A stretch of DNA of 44,674 bases from Nonomuraea basaltis (GCF_005893125.1 NZ_VCJS01000103.1:1-44674); one strand, 5' to 3'. Shown: positions 10,796 to 19,978, numbered from the stretch's first letter. Made by a program: numbers and translations. Notes: generated from the letters alone by a model not told the origin.

Positions 10796-11295
10796 AGGCC
10801 GTCCTCGCCCTGGGCAGCAATCTGGGCAACCGGTTCCAGACCTTGCAAGGGGCCGTGGACGTCCTGTTCGACGCCCCCGACCTGGAGTTCGTCAAGGCCT
10901 CGCCGGTCTACGAGACCGACCCGGTCGGCGGTCCCCCTGGGCAGAGGCCCTACCTCAACGCGGTGGTGATCGCCGAGACCACCCTGGGGCCGCGCACGCT
11001 CCTGGAGCGGGCGCTGAGCGTAGAGAACGCCTTCGGCCGGGTCCGCGCGGAGCGCTGGGGGCCGCGCACGCTCGACGTCGACCTGATCGTCGTGGGGGAC
11101 ACCGTCTGCGACGACCCCGAGCTGACGCTGCCGCATCCACGTGCCCACGAGCGTGCGTTCGTGCTCGTCCCCTGGTCCGATGCCGATCCGCAGGGCACGG
11201 TGCCCGGCCACGGCCGGGTGTCCGACCTGCTGGAGGGGCTCGACAGGCAGGGCGTGCGCCTGCGCCCCGATCTCACGCTGCAGAGGCCGGATTGA
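10792..11295 (+). CDS. folK: 2-amino-4-hydroxy-6-hydroxymethyldihydropteridine pyrophosphokinase
   Basis: Transfers pyrophosphate from ATP to hydroxymethyl-dihydropterin, feeding folP. 167 residues; LGSNLGNR at the N-terminus, YETDPVGGPPGQRPYLNAVV, and RWGPRTLDVDLI with the metal-binding Asp pair, then PHPRAHERAFVL. ATG 10792 overlaps the folB stop by 4 bases. With folE, folP and folB this gives all pterin steps except the phosphatase. Confidence 0.96.
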   Translation: MKAVLALGSNLGNRFQTLQGAVDVLFDAPDLEFVKASPVYETDPVGGPPGQRPYLNAVVIAETTLGPRTLLERALSVENAFGRVRAERWGPRTLDVDLIVVGDTVCDDPELTLPHPRAHERAFVLVPWSDADPQGTVPGHGRVSDLLEGLDRQGVRLRPDLTLQRPD

Positions 11296-11747
11296 GGCCC
11301 ACGCAGCCCGGCCCCCTGGTCGGCATCCTCGCCATCGTCGCGCTGCTGGCGCTGGCGGCGGTCCGGCAGTTCTACTCCGGCCTGCCCCTCATGCCGTGGA
11401 CGGCGATCCCGACGGTGCTGCTGCTGGCCGTCGGGGAGGGCTACAGTGCCTTGGTCACGAAGGCCAGGATCGCCAGGAAGCCGGGGACGAAGCCGGTGGA
11501 GCCGCTGGCGGTGGCCCGGCTGGCCGCGCTGGCGAAGGCGTCGGCGTACGGCGGAGCGGTGTTCGGGGGACTGTTCGCCGGGTTCGCGCTCTACACGGTG
11601 CAGATCCTGGACCGAGAGACGCCGCGGTCGGAGTTCTTCGTCGCGACGGGCTCGTTCCTGTCCTGCGTGGTGCTGATCTGCGCGGCGCTCTATCTGGAGC
11701 ACGCCTGCCGCATCCCGAAGGACCCAGAGGATCAGAACCCGAAATAG
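11292..11747 (+). CDS. DUF3180 membrane protein
   Basis: 151 residues with four predicted membrane segments (about 10-24, 33-50, 77-102, 115-136) and a short charged C-terminal tail. The DUF3180 family sits directly after folK in many actinobacteria; its role is unknown. The start is TTG 11292, overlapping the folK stop (TTGA), so it is the last translationally coupled gene of the folate operon. Its 3' end overlaps the opposite-strand ribbon-helix-helix gene by 16 bases. Confidence 0.86.
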   Translation: MRPTQPGPLVGILAIVALLALAAVRQFYSGLPLMPWTAIPTVLLLAVGEGYSALVTKARIARKPGTKPVEPLAVARLAALAKASAYGGAVFGGLFAGFALYTVQILDRETPRSEFFVATGSFLSCVVLICAALYLEHACRIPKDPEDQNPK

Positions 11748-11941
11748 CGCCATCCGTCTTGTTCGCCTGACAGGTCCCCGTCCTGCCTCCGGGCGTCGCG
11801 GCGCACGCGCTCCTGCCACATGTCGCGCTGCAGCACTCGTAGCGCGCGACGGATCACGTCGCTGGGCCGCTCGCCGTCCCGCATGGCGGCACGAATGATC
11901 CGCTCGTCCTCGGCATTGGCCCGGAAGCCGATGTCAGCCAT
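11732..11941 (-). CDS. Small ribbon-helix-helix (CopG/Arc-like) protein
   Basis: 69 residues. The N-terminal half (IGFRANAEDERIIRAAM...RPSDVIRRALRVL) has the beta strand plus two-helix pattern of the MetJ/Arc/CopG fold used by antitoxins and small repressors; the C-terminal half is Arg/Asp-rich. No toxin gene is next to it: upstream on the same strand is a membrane acyltransferase whose stop overlaps this start by 8 bases, so it is the third gene of a coupled operon with nuoD. Its target is unknown. Confidence 0.72.
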   Translation of the reverse strand: MADIGFRANAEDERIIRAAMRDGERPSDVIRRALRVLQRDMWQERVRRDARRQDGDLSGEQDGWRYFGF

Positions 11942-13061
11942 GCTCCGAGCCTACGGAGCCGCCGACCTCCTCGTCCTGCGTTTGCCTGAACGGCGTTCGG
12001 CGGCGGCCGAAGAGATAAATGACCGGGGCGGTGCAGATCAGCGGCCCGACGATGGCGATGGGGCGCTCCAGCCACCAATAGAGGTCCGGCGGGATCGGGC
12101 CGCCCAGCGTGCCGAAGAGCCACCACGACAGCCCCAGTGAGATGGCCATCCCGGTCGTGTGGAAAAGGAACAGCGGCAGAGAGTACCGGTTGATGAAGTC
12201 GTTGACCCGGCCCCAGCGCGGCCGCTCCAGCACCCGCTCCATGGCCGGGCGCAGCACCTCGACCAGACCGATCTGGAACAGCAGCAGGGCCACGATCACG
12301 AAGGTCGGCGGCGCCATGTTGGACCACTTGTCGCCCGGCACGCCCACCATCGAGCCCGGGTAGATGCCCGAGTAGACCAGCCCGAACAGGGCGAACAGCC
12401 CCGTCCAGAGCAGCGCGACATCGTAGCGCCTGGGCAGGATCACGATCCGTTCGTAGAAGAAGCCGGCCTGGTGGGCCAGCCCCCACACGAGGACCATGTT
12501 GAGCCAGCCCGCCCCGTCGATCCCGTACCGGAAGCGCACCACGTCCACCACCAGCGCCGCGCCGCCGAGCCAGATCAGGGTCAGCACGTCGTAGCGGCGG
12601 TGCAGCCAGAGCGCCACCGGCAGCAGGGCGATCAGCACCAGGTAGACGCCGAGGAACCACAACGGGCTGAGCACCAGCAGCACCACCCGCCACATCCAGT
12701 CCACCCCGAACGTGACCGTGACGATCGCCCCGACGGCGACCCACACGCCGGACAGGAACAGCGCCGGTAAGGCCAGCGCCCGGAGGCGCCGCAGCACGAA
12801 CGAGCCGATGCCGACGCCCCGCGTGCGGGCCCGGTTCCAGGACAGCAGGTGCACGTGCCCGCCGACGTAGAAGAAGAGCGGCAGCACCTGCAGCAGCCAC
12901 GTGAGGATCCACAGGCCCGAGGTGAAGCCCAGCGGGCTGGTCGGCTCGGGGCCGTGCGGCTTCCACTCCAGGATCGTGAACGCCCAATGCCAGACCACCA
13001 CGACGACCAGGCTCAGCGCGCGGAGCCAGTCGACGTATTTGTCGCGCTCGAGAGCCTTCAC
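11934..13061 (-). CDS. Integral membrane acyltransferase (acyltransferase 3 family)
   Basis: 375 residues with about ten hydrophobic segments. The N-terminal RDKYVDWLRALSLVVVVVWHW carries the R-x10-H pattern of the acyltransferase-3 fold, the family that O-acylates sugars, lipids or peptidoglycan at the membrane. The substrate cannot be read from sequence. GTG 13061 overlaps the nuoD stop (GTGA) and its own stop overlaps the ribbon-helix-helix gene, so all three share one message. Confidence 0.87.
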   Translation of the reverse strand: MKALERDKYVDWLRALSLVVVVVWHWAFTILEWKPHGPEPTSPLGFTSGLWILTWLLQVLPLFFYVGGHVHLLSWNRARTRGVGIGSFVLRRLRALALPALFLSGVWVAVGAIVTVTFGVDWMWRVVLLVLSPLWFLGVYLVLIALLPVALWLHRRYDVLTLIWLGGAALVVDVVRFRYGIDGAGWLNMVLVWGLAHQAGFFYERIVILPRRYDVALLWTGLFALFGLVYSGIYPGSMVGVPGDKWSNMAPPTFVIVALLLFQIGLVEVLRPAMERVLERPRWGRVNDFINRYSLPLFLFHTTGMAISLGLSWWLFGTLGGPIPPDLYWWLERPIAIVGPLICTAPVIYLFGRRRTPFRQTQDEEVGGSVGSEHG

Positions 13062-14203
13062 TTGTCGATGTCACCCACGACGAAGAACATCGAGCCGAGG
13101 ATGGCCACCATGTCGGCCACCAGGTGCCCGGGCAGCATCTCGCGGAGCACCTGGATGTTGCTGAAGGAGGCCGAGCGCAGCTTGAGCCGCCACGGGGTCT
13201 TGTCGCCCTTGGAGACCAGGTAGTAGCCGTTGATGCCGAGCGGGTTCTCCGTCCACGCGTACGTCTGCCCCTCCGGCACCTTGAGCACCTTCGGCAGCCG
13301 CTGGTTGATCGGCCCGGGAGGCAGCTCGCACAGGCGGTCCACGCAGAGTTCGGCCAGGTCGAGCGAGACCTTGAGCTGCTCGAACAGCACCTCGAAGCGG
13401 GCGTGGCAGTCGCCGGCGCCCCGGGTGATGACCTTGACGGGCAGCTCCGGGTAGGCCAGGTACGGGTCGTCGCGGCGCAGGTCGAAGTCGACCCCGGAGG
13501 CACGGGCGACGGGGCCGCTCACGCCGTACTGCATGATCTGCTCGCGCGTGAGCACCCCGACGCCCTTGGTGCGGGCGAGGAAGATGTCGTTGTGCAGGAT
13601 GAGGTTCTCGATGTCCGGCACGCGGCGGCGGGTCTCGGCGACGGCCTCGGCCACCCGGTCCAGCCAGCCGAGCGGCAGATCCTCCTTGAGCCCCCCGACC
13701 CGGTTGAACATGTAGTGCATGCGCCCGCCGGAGATCTCCTCCATCACGGCCTGGATGCGCTCGCGCTCGTTGAAGGAGTAGAAGATCGGCGTCATCGCAC
13801 CCAGCTCCAGCGGATAGGAGCCGAGGAACATCAGGTGGTTGAGCACCCGGTTGAGCTCGGCCAGCAGCGTACGGGCCCACACGGCCCGGACCGGCGGCTC
13901 CATGCCGAGCAGGCGTTCGGCGGCGAGCACCACGCCCAGCTCGTTCGCGAACCCCGACAGCCAGTCGTGCCGGTTGGCGAGCATGATGATCTGACGGTAG
14001 TCGCGGACCTCGAACAGCTTCTCCGCGCCCCGGTGCATGTAGCCGATGATCGGCTCGGCGGTGGCGATGCGCTCGCCGTCCAGCCTCAGCCGGAGCCTGA
14101 GCACCCCGTGCGTCGACGGGTGCTGTGGGCCGATGTTGAGGATCATGTCCTCGGTGGCCAGCTCTTTCGCGCCCGCACCGATTCCGACCACGCGTTCCGT
14201 CAT
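13058..14203 (-). CDS. nuoD: Orphan NADH-quinone oxidoreductase subunit D (NuoD2-like)
   Basis: 381-residue homologue of the 49-kDa complex I subunit, with no other nuo gene in the window; Streptomyces also has a second, orphan nuoD here. GPQHPSTHGVLR (quinone-site His32), GYMHRGAEK (Arg58, the position methylated by NDUFAF7 in mitochondria), DCHAR and the C-terminal VVGDID are kept. The quinone-binding Tyr of the DRLDY motif (human mature Tyr108) is replaced: NRHDW, Trp81. It is the first gene of a coupled operon with a membrane acyltransferase. Function as a true complex I subunit is therefore doubtful; an alternative module or accessory role is inference. Confidence 0.9.
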   Translation of the reverse strand: MTERVVGIGAGAKELATEDMILNIGPQHPSTHGVLRLRLRLDGERIATAEPIIGYMHRGAEKLFEVRDYRQIIMLANRHDWLSGFANELGVVLAAERLLGMEPPVRAVWARTLLAELNRVLNHLMFLGSYPLELGAMTPIFYSFNERERIQAVMEEISGGRMHYMFNRVGGLKEDLPLGWLDRVAEAVAETRRRVPDIENLILHNDIFLARTKGVGVLTREQIMQYGVSGPVARASGVDFDLRRDDPYLAYPELPVKVITRGAGDCHARFEVLFEQLKVSLDLAELCVDRLCELPPGPINQRLPKVLKVPEGQTYAWTENPLGINGYYLVSKGDKTPWRLKLRSASFSNIQVLREMLPGHLVADMVAILGSMFFVVGDIDK

Positions 14204-14324
14204 ACGGCAATGCTGCCACCGTCTCCGGTAGTGATCCAGGGTGGGGGACGGTCAAGGAATGGTACGGAAACGCATCGCTACCTCGGACATGGGGAGGAAT
14301 TGGGGGAACGGGGGGAGAAACACC

Positions 14325-15023
14325 ATGAAGAGAGTTGTGTTCGACGTCGCTGCCCTGATCACGCGGGTGGCCGCCGGCGTGATCTTCCTGGCGCACGGCT
14401 TGCAGAAGTGGCAGGGCGGCTTCGGCGCCACGGCGCAGGGGTTCAGGGAGATGGGGATCCCGATGCCCGAGCTCGCCGCCGGATACGCCACCGTCGTCGA
14501 GATCGTCGGCGGCATCCTTCTCATCGTCGGCCTGCTGGTCCGGCCGGTGGGCCTCCTGCTACTGATCAACATGCTCGGCGCGATCGCCTTCGTGCACGCC
14601 CCGAACGGGATCCTGGCGCAGAACAACGGCTGGGAGCTGCCAGGCGCGCTCGGCTCGCTCGCCCTGCTGTTCCTGGCTCTCGGCGGCGGGCGGATCGGGC
14701 TCGACGGGCTGTTCGGCTCGCTCCTCCGGCGACGCAGGGAACGCCACGCCGCGGAGGACGAACTCACCGCCTACCGGCGCGGTACGCCGATGGGCGGCAC
14801 CGAGCCGACCACGGGTGGGATGGCCACCGGGGCGACCGCCGGCCGGGCCGGTGGGCCCACCACGCCGTCGGAGTCCACGACGCGGCCCGAGCCGCCGAAG
14901 GTGCCCAGGCAGCCGGCGCCGCCCAGGTCAGGCGCGAGCAACCTCAACGACGAGGACATGAGGGACATCGACGCCCTGGTCGCCGACGACCAGCCAGAGC
15001 ACCGCAAGCCGCCGAACCGGTAA
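14325..15023 (+). CDS. DoxX family membrane protein with a disordered tail
   Basis: 232 residues. Residues 1-130 form the four-helix DoxX domain (LITRVAAGVIFLAHGLQKW, GYATVVEIVGGILLIVGLL, LLLLINMLGAIAFVHA, LGSLALLFLALGGG), a membrane family tied to redox/thiol stress in mycobacteria. Residues 135-232 are Arg-rich then Pro/Thr/Gly-rich and end in an acidic stretch, probably cytoplasmic. ATG 14325 is chosen because GGGGGAG lies 6 nt upstream; the frame is open to 14241. Divergent from nuoD. Confidence 0.88.
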   Translation: MKRVVFDVAALITRVAAGVIFLAHGLQKWQGGFGATAQGFREMGIPMPELAAGYATVVEIVGGILLIVGLLVRPVGLLLLINMLGAIAFVHAPNGILAQNNGWELPGALGSLALLFLALGGGRIGLDGLFGSLLRRRRERHAAEDELTAYRRGTPMGGTEPTTGGMATGATAGRAGGPTTPSESTTRPEPPKVPRQPAPPRSGASNLNDEDMRDIDALVADDQPEHRKPPNR

Positions 15024-15035
15024 GGGGCCGGCGGC

Positions 15036-16328
15036 TCAGCGGGAAGCCAGGTCCCGCAGCGCCTCGACGAGCCGGTCCACGTGCTCCTGCGTGGTCCCGA
15101 TGCCGATCGAGGCCCGTACCGCGGAGGCCGTGTCGTCCTCGCACCCACCATCGGGCGTTCCAAGCAGGTGCCGGACGAACGGATGCGCGCAGAACTTACC
15201 GTCGCGCACCCCGATGCCGTACTCGCTGGACAGCAGCTCGGCCACCTCGCGAGCCGAGTGCCCGACGACGGTGAACGACACGATGCCCACTCGCGGGTGA
15301 TCGTTCCCCCACAGCGACAGCTCCCGCACGCCCTCGACCGAGGCCAGCCCGGCGCGCAGCCGCGCGATCAGCCGCTCCTCCTCGCGTACCAGCTCGGTCC
15401 AGCCGGTGGCGGTGAGCGCGTCGCAGGCCGCGGCCAGCGCGATGGCGCCCAGCACGTTCGGGGTGCCCGCCTCGTGGCGCGGCTCGGGGTCGTCGTGCCA
15501 TTCGGCGGTGTCGCCCACCGAGCGCACCGCGCCCCCGCCCTTGAGGTACGGCTCCCCCTCCGCCAGCCAGTCCTGCCGCCCGACCAGCACCCCGGCACCG
15601 AACGGCGCGTACAGCTTGTGCCCGGAGAAGGCCACGTAGTCCAGATCGAGCGCGGTGAGGTTGAGCCGCCGATGCGGTACGAGCTGCGCGGCGTCCACCA
15701 GGATGCGGGCCCCGTGCCGGTGCGCGATGTGCGCCAGGGCGGCGATGGGCCACAGCTCGCCGGTGACGTTGGAGGCGGCGGTGACCACGAGCAGCTTCGG
15801 CCCGTCGATCCCGGCCAGCGCCTCGTCGGCGGCACGGACGGCCTCGCCGGGGAAGGCGGGCGGCGCCAGCCGTACGGACCTCTTCCAGGGCAGGAGCGAG
15901 GCGTGGTGCTCGGTGTCGAAGACCACGGCGGTCGTGCCGGCGGGCAGGCAGCCGGCCAGCAGGTTCGTGGCGTCGGTGGTGTTGCGGGTGAAGATCACGG
16001 CGTCGTCGGGGCGGGCGCCGACGAACGACCTGACCGTGTGGCGGGCCTGTTCGTACCTGGCAGTGGTGAGCTGGGAGGCGTAGCCGGCGCCGCGGTGGAC
16101 GCTGGAGTAGGCCGGGAGCGCGGCGGCGACGGCGGCGCTGACCGGCTCCAGACAGGGCGCGCTGGCCGCGTAGTCCAGGTTGGCGTAGCCCACCAGCCGG
16201 CCGCCCTTGACCGGCACCTCGAGATCGGCGCCCAGCACGGCCGGAATCGGCCGGCCCGTGGCGGCCTGGGCGGGAGTCTCACCCGAAGCCTGGGCGGGGA
16301 CGGAGTCGAAGATCGTCAGTGTGGGCAC
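15036..16328 (-). CDS. PLP-dependent aminotransferase class V, SufS-like cysteine desulfurase
   Basis: 430 residues of the class V fold. PLP Schiff-base lysine K238 sits in AFSGHKLYAPFG, HH141-142 in DTEHHAS, and Cys380 in VRDGKFCAHP aligns with the catalytic Cys of SufS/CsdA (group II) desulfurases, so sulfur mobilisation from cysteine is the best guess; a C-S lyase or selenocysteine lyase is possible. GTG 16328 follows GAGGGAG. A SAM-IV riboswitch and a small hairpin fill the leader, so expression should fall when S-adenosylmethionine is plentiful. It is not in a suf cluster. Confidence 0.88.
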   Translation of the reverse strand: MPTLTIFDSVPAQASGETPAQAATGRPIPAVLGADLEVPVKGGRLVGYANLDYAASAPCLEPVSAAVAAALPAYSSVHRGAGYASQLTTARYEQARHTVRSFVGARPDDAVIFTRNTTDATNLLAGCLPAGTTAVVFDTEHHASLLPWKRSVRLAPPAFPGEAVRAADEALAGIDGPKLLVVTAASNVTGELWPIAALAHIAHRHGARILVDAAQLVPHRRLNLTALDLDYVAFSGHKLYAPFGAGVLVGRQDWLAEGEPYLKGGGAVRSVGDTAEWHDDPEPRHEAGTPNVLGAIALAAACDALTATGWTELVREEERLIARLRAGLASVEGVRELSLWGNDHPRVGIVSFTVVGHSAREVAELLSSEYGIGVRDGKFCAHPFVRHLLGTPDGGCEDDTASAVRASIGIGTTQEHVDRLVEALRDLASR

Positions 16329-16341
16329 GGCACATCTCCCT

Positions 16342-16361
16342 CAGGGTCGTTCGGACCCCTG
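16342..16361 (-). promoter_or_regulatory. Leader hairpin next to the ribosome binding site
   Basis: On the minus strand CAGGGGTC pairs with GACCCTG (one bulged G, 5-nt loop) directly before the GAGGGAG ribosome binding site of the aminotransferase. Lying between riboswitch and start, it is a candidate expression platform acting on translation. Inference. Confidence 0.45.
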
Positions 16362-16371
16362 GAGCAGCCAC

Positions 16372-16490
16372 GGAGCCCGCGCTTGACCGTCACACCTCGT
16401 GACGGACCAGGTCTTCACCCGGGGCACCCCGCCGCGGACGCGAGGGTTGCCGGCCAGCTAGCCGGGGCTTGTCGCTGGCACTCATGACCT
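16372..16490 (-). promoter_or_regulatory. SAM-IV riboswitch
   Basis: The minus strand reads GGTCATGAGTGCCAGCG, AAGCCCCGGCT-GCTGGCCGGCAACCCTC, CCGCGGCGGGGTGCC-CCGGGTGAAGACC, then a GTCACGAGGTGTGAC stem and a closing GCGCGGGC pseudoknot strand (GCCCG partner earlier). These are the conserved core and the extra 3' pseudoknot of the actinobacterial SAM-IV aptamer, which binds S-adenosylmethionine. It lies about 45 bases upstream of the aminotransferase start on the same strand. The similarity was recognised from memory of the family, not by a covariance search. Confidence 0.92.
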
Positions 16491-16499
16491 ATGTCCCGC

Positions 16500-16530
16500 A
16501 CTATAACCGACACCCGCCCCCAAATCGCAA
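16500..16530 (-). promoter_or_regulatory. Promoter for the SAM-IV leader
   Basis: TATAGT (16505 to 16500) as -10 and TTGCGA (16530 to 16525) as -35 with 19 bases between. The predicted start would fall a few bases before the first riboswitch helix, which supports the assignment. Confidence 0.55.
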
Positions 16531-16603
16531 GCCGGCGAACTTATGCGGGCCCTCACTCGTTGCTAACGGAAACCATCAACCCACGTGTCATGGAGGTGCG
16601 CAG

Positions 16604-17355
<752 letters not shown>

Positions 17356-17356
<1 letters not shown>

Positions 17357-18549
17357 TGCGCTTTGATCCCTGGAATCCTGCTTTCGTGGCCAACCCGTAC
17401 CGGGTCTATGACGAGCTGCGCCGCGAGGCGCCGGTCAGTTACTTCGAGCCGACGAACCAGTGGCTGATCTCGCGCCACGCCGACGTGAACGCCCTGCTCA
17501 GGGACCGCCGCCTCGGCCGGTCCTACCTGCACGTGGCCACGCACGAGGAGTTCGGCAAGCAGCCCGAGCCGGACTTCCAGGAGCCGTTCTGGCGGGTGAT
17601 CAGGGCGGGCATGCTCGACGTCGAGCCGCCGGTGCACACCAGGCTGCGCCGGCTGGTCTCCAAGGCGTTCACGCCGCGGATGGTCGAGTCCCTGCGCCCC
17701 CGCGTGCGCGCCATGGCCGAGGGCCTGGTGGACACGTTCGTGGAGAAGGGCGGCGGTGACCTGATCGCCGAGGTTGCCGAGCCGCTCCCGGTGACGGTGA
17801 TCGCGGAGATGCTGGGAATCCCCGAGCGGGACCGCCACCTGCTCCGCCCCTGGTCGGCCGACATCTGCGGCATGTACGAGCTCAACCCCGCCCCCGAGGC
17901 CCAGCACACCGCGGTACGCGCGGCGTCGGAGTTCGCGGATTACCTCAAGTCCCTGGCCCGCGAGCGCCGGCAGGCTCCCGGCGAAGACCTGATCAGCGCA
18001 CTGACCCAGATCACCGAGCTGACCGAGGACGAGCTGGTCGGCACCTGCGTCCTGCTGCTCAACGCCGGCCATGAAGCGACCGTGAACGTGACCGGCAACG
18101 GCTGGTGGTCCCTGTTCAGAAACCCCGCCGAGCTGGCACGCCTGCGTGCGGACCGCTCGCTGCTGCCCACGGCCGTCGAGGAGCTGATGCGCTGGGACAC
18201 GCCGCTGCAGATGTTCGAGCGGTGGGTGCTGGAAGACATCGAGGTCCACGGCGTGACGATCCCGCGCGGCTCGGAGGTGGCGCTGCTGTTCGGCTCGGCC
18301 AACCGCGATCCGCAGGCGTTCGAGGACCCGGACCGGCTGGACGTGGGGCGGGCCGACAACCCGCACATCTCCTTCGGGGCTGGCATCCACTTCTGCCTGG
18401 GTGCGCCGCTGGCCCGCATCGAGCTCATGGAGTCGTTCGGCGCTCTGCTGGACCGGGCGGCCAGGTTGGAGCTGCGGCGGGAGCCCACTTGGAAGCCCGG
18501 CTACATCATCCGCGGCCTGCATGCCCTGGAGCTCGCCGCCGAGGCGTGA
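17356..18549 (+). CDS. Cytochrome P450
   Basis: 397-residue soluble bacterial P450. ExxR is EELMR, the heme-binding loop FGAGIHFCLGAPLAR holds the ligand Cys347, and the I helix reads LLNAGHEATVN. The usual acid-alcohol pair (E/D-T) is E-A here, so the proton-relay Thr is missing; such enzymes can rely on a substrate hydroxyl. GTG 17356 overlaps the terC stop. No ferredoxin or pathway genes lie beside it, so the substrate is unknown. Confidence 0.94.
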
Positions 18550-18560
18550 GGACCCCGAGC

Positions 18561-19523
18561 TCAGCGTCCCTGGATGAGCCAGCCGAAGCCGCCGAGCCCC
18601 GACGGGTCGATCAGCTCGCTCTCCTCCGTCGCCCTGGCCAGGGCTCGGAGATAGGCCCGCGGATCGGTGCGGGCCAGCTCCAAGGGTGGCCGGGCGCCCG
18701 TGATCCCCAAGGCGCGCAACTCGTCGCGCTGTGTGGACAAGGTTGTGGATATCGCACCGGCCCGCCGCCCCGCCTCCGCACATGCGTCGAGCGCGACATG
18801 AGCCGTGATGTCGCAGGTCCCGTCGGGGATCGGGGTTACCACCGCCCCGTCGCGGTATCCGGTCAGCGTTCCGCAGAGCGGCCGGTTGTCCACAGGGTGT
18901 GCATAATCGATGGCGACCGCCCGGCCCCTGGTGAGACGCGTCACGACCGACGCCCAGGCCCTGTCGCGGGGCCGCCCGATCTCCGCGCGCGAGCCCACGC
19001 GGGACAGCGGCCACCACCGATCCAGCCATGCGCGGTCGGGGGGCCGCAACGGGCCGCCGAGACGCTCCTCGCCCGTCCCGATGTCGACCATGACCAGCCG
19101 GGGGCCGTCGGGCGTCTGCTCGGCCACGTCGAGCGGCACGTTGTCGAGCCACTCGTTGGCGATGGCCAGCCCCGTGATGGCGTCCGGCAGGCCGCTGCGC
19201 CAGACGACCTGCTCGGGAAGGCCCTCCGGCCTGGGGGAGAGGTCGACGGCCGTGACGCGCAGCCGGTCGCGCAGCGCGGGCTCGGCCGCGGCCAGCACCT
19301 GGGTGACCAGCACGCCCTCGCCGGCGCCGATGTCGACCAGGTCGAGCGCCGCAGGCTCGCCGAGCTCGGCGTCCACCTGCCGCAGCAGCGCCAGGACGGC
19401 GTCGGCGAACGCCGGCGATGCGATGACGGAGGTGCGGAAGTGGCCCGACGGTCGCTCGCGGAGGTAGAAACCCTCCTCGCCATACAGCGCTCTCTCCGTC
19501 GCGGCACGCCACGTGAGCCACAT
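18561..19523 (-). CDS. MidA/NDUFAF7-type SAM-dependent methyltransferase
   Basis: 320 residues of the Methyltransf_28 (DUF185) family. Markers: ALYGEEGFYLRE with GHFRTSVIASPAFADA (residues 12-42), the SAM loop LVDIGAGEG (62-70) and the IANEWLDNVP motif (121-130). The mitochondrial member NDUFAF7 dimethylates an Arg in NDUFS2, the NuoD homologue; the orphan nuoD lies 4.4 kb away and keeps that Arg. That pairing is inference. The start ATG 19523 gives the family N-terminus; a GTG at 19556 is in frame. It converges on the P450 gene. Confidence 0.85.
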   Translation of the reverse strand: MWLTWRAATERALYGEEGFYLRERPSGHFRTSVIASPAFADAVLALLRQVDAELGEPAALDLVDIGAGEGVLVTQVLAAAEPALRDRLRVTAVDLSPRPEGLPEQVVWRSGLPDAITGLAIANEWLDNVPLDVAEQTPDGPRLVMVDIGTGEERLGGPLRPPDRAWLDRWWPLSRVGSRAEIGRPRDRAWASVVTRLTRGRAVAIDYAHPVDNRPLCGTLTGYRDGAVVTPIPDGTCDITAHVALDACAEAGRRAGAISTTLSTQRDELRALGITGARPPLELARTDPRAYLRALARATEESELIDPSGLGGFGWLIQGR

Positions 19524-19703
19524 GCCTTGGACTATCTCACGACTCCCTGATGGCACGCACGGTTATCTTCTGACTACTGATTGTCACTCGCTTGCGCTAC
19601 CGTTTGCCGGGTTGTCATCGAGCGACTGCGTAGCGTCAACAGCGGAGCCGCTCGATCGAGCAGGCACTCGCACGGCTTGTGCCGCGAACTGAGAGGAGCT
19701 CTC

Positions 19704-19934
19704 ATGCCGAAGAAGACCTTGGTCGTGGCCGGAGCCGCCGCCATGCTGGCGATGGCCGCGCCGATCGCGCACGCCGACGTCACCAGCGGCAATGGTGGCG
19801 TGATCGCGGGCAACCAGCTGCGCCTTCCGATCGGCATCCCGGTCCACGCCTGCGGCAACGCCGTGGCAGGCATAGGCATCTCCGTCGCCGGCTGCAAGGG
19901 CGGCGCCCTCCAAAACGTGCCGGGCCATCACTGA
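19704..19934 (+). CDS. Short chaplin-like secreted protein
   Basis: 76 residues. A signal peptide (1-24, cut after AHA) leaves a ~52-residue product with the chaplin pattern: SGNGGVIAGNQLRLPIGIPVHACGNAVAGIGISVAGC, with Cys50 and Cys64 that can form the single disulfide of short chaplins. Chaplins coat aerial hyphae with amyloid-like fibrils and reduce surface tension. ATG 19704 follows GAGGAG. It stands alone, with a hairpin just after the stop. Its small size and lack of a sortase motif fit a secreted, not anchored, chaplin. Confidence 0.85.
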   Translation: MPKKTLVVAGAAAMLAMAAPIAHADVTSGNGGVIAGNQLRLPIGIPVHACGNAVAGIGISVAGCKGGALQNVPGHH

Positions 19935-19946
19935 GACGGCGCGGAA

Positions 19947-19978
19947 GAGCCCGGACCGGCGCGGTCCGGCCCGGGCTC
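19947..19978 (+). terminator. Hairpin after the chaplin-like gene
   Basis: GAGCCCGGACCG pairs with CGGTCC...CGGGCTC across a 3-base loop with a bulge on the 3' side; no T run. Terminator role is inferred from position. Confidence 0.55.

Noticed and set aside
11732..13061. Toxin-antitoxin module from the ribbon-helix-helix gene
   Set aside because: The partner is a multi-pass membrane acyltransferase, and no RelE, PIN or MazF-like gene adjoins.
13124..15274. 716-codon plus-strand frame over nuoD and DoxX
   Set aside because: It is a shadow: nuoD on the minus strand and DoxX in another frame explain the region.
18738..18760. DnaA-box-like TTGTGGATA sequences suggesting an origin
   Set aside because: Isolated matches inside the methyltransferase gene, with no cluster and no dnaA or dnaN nearby.
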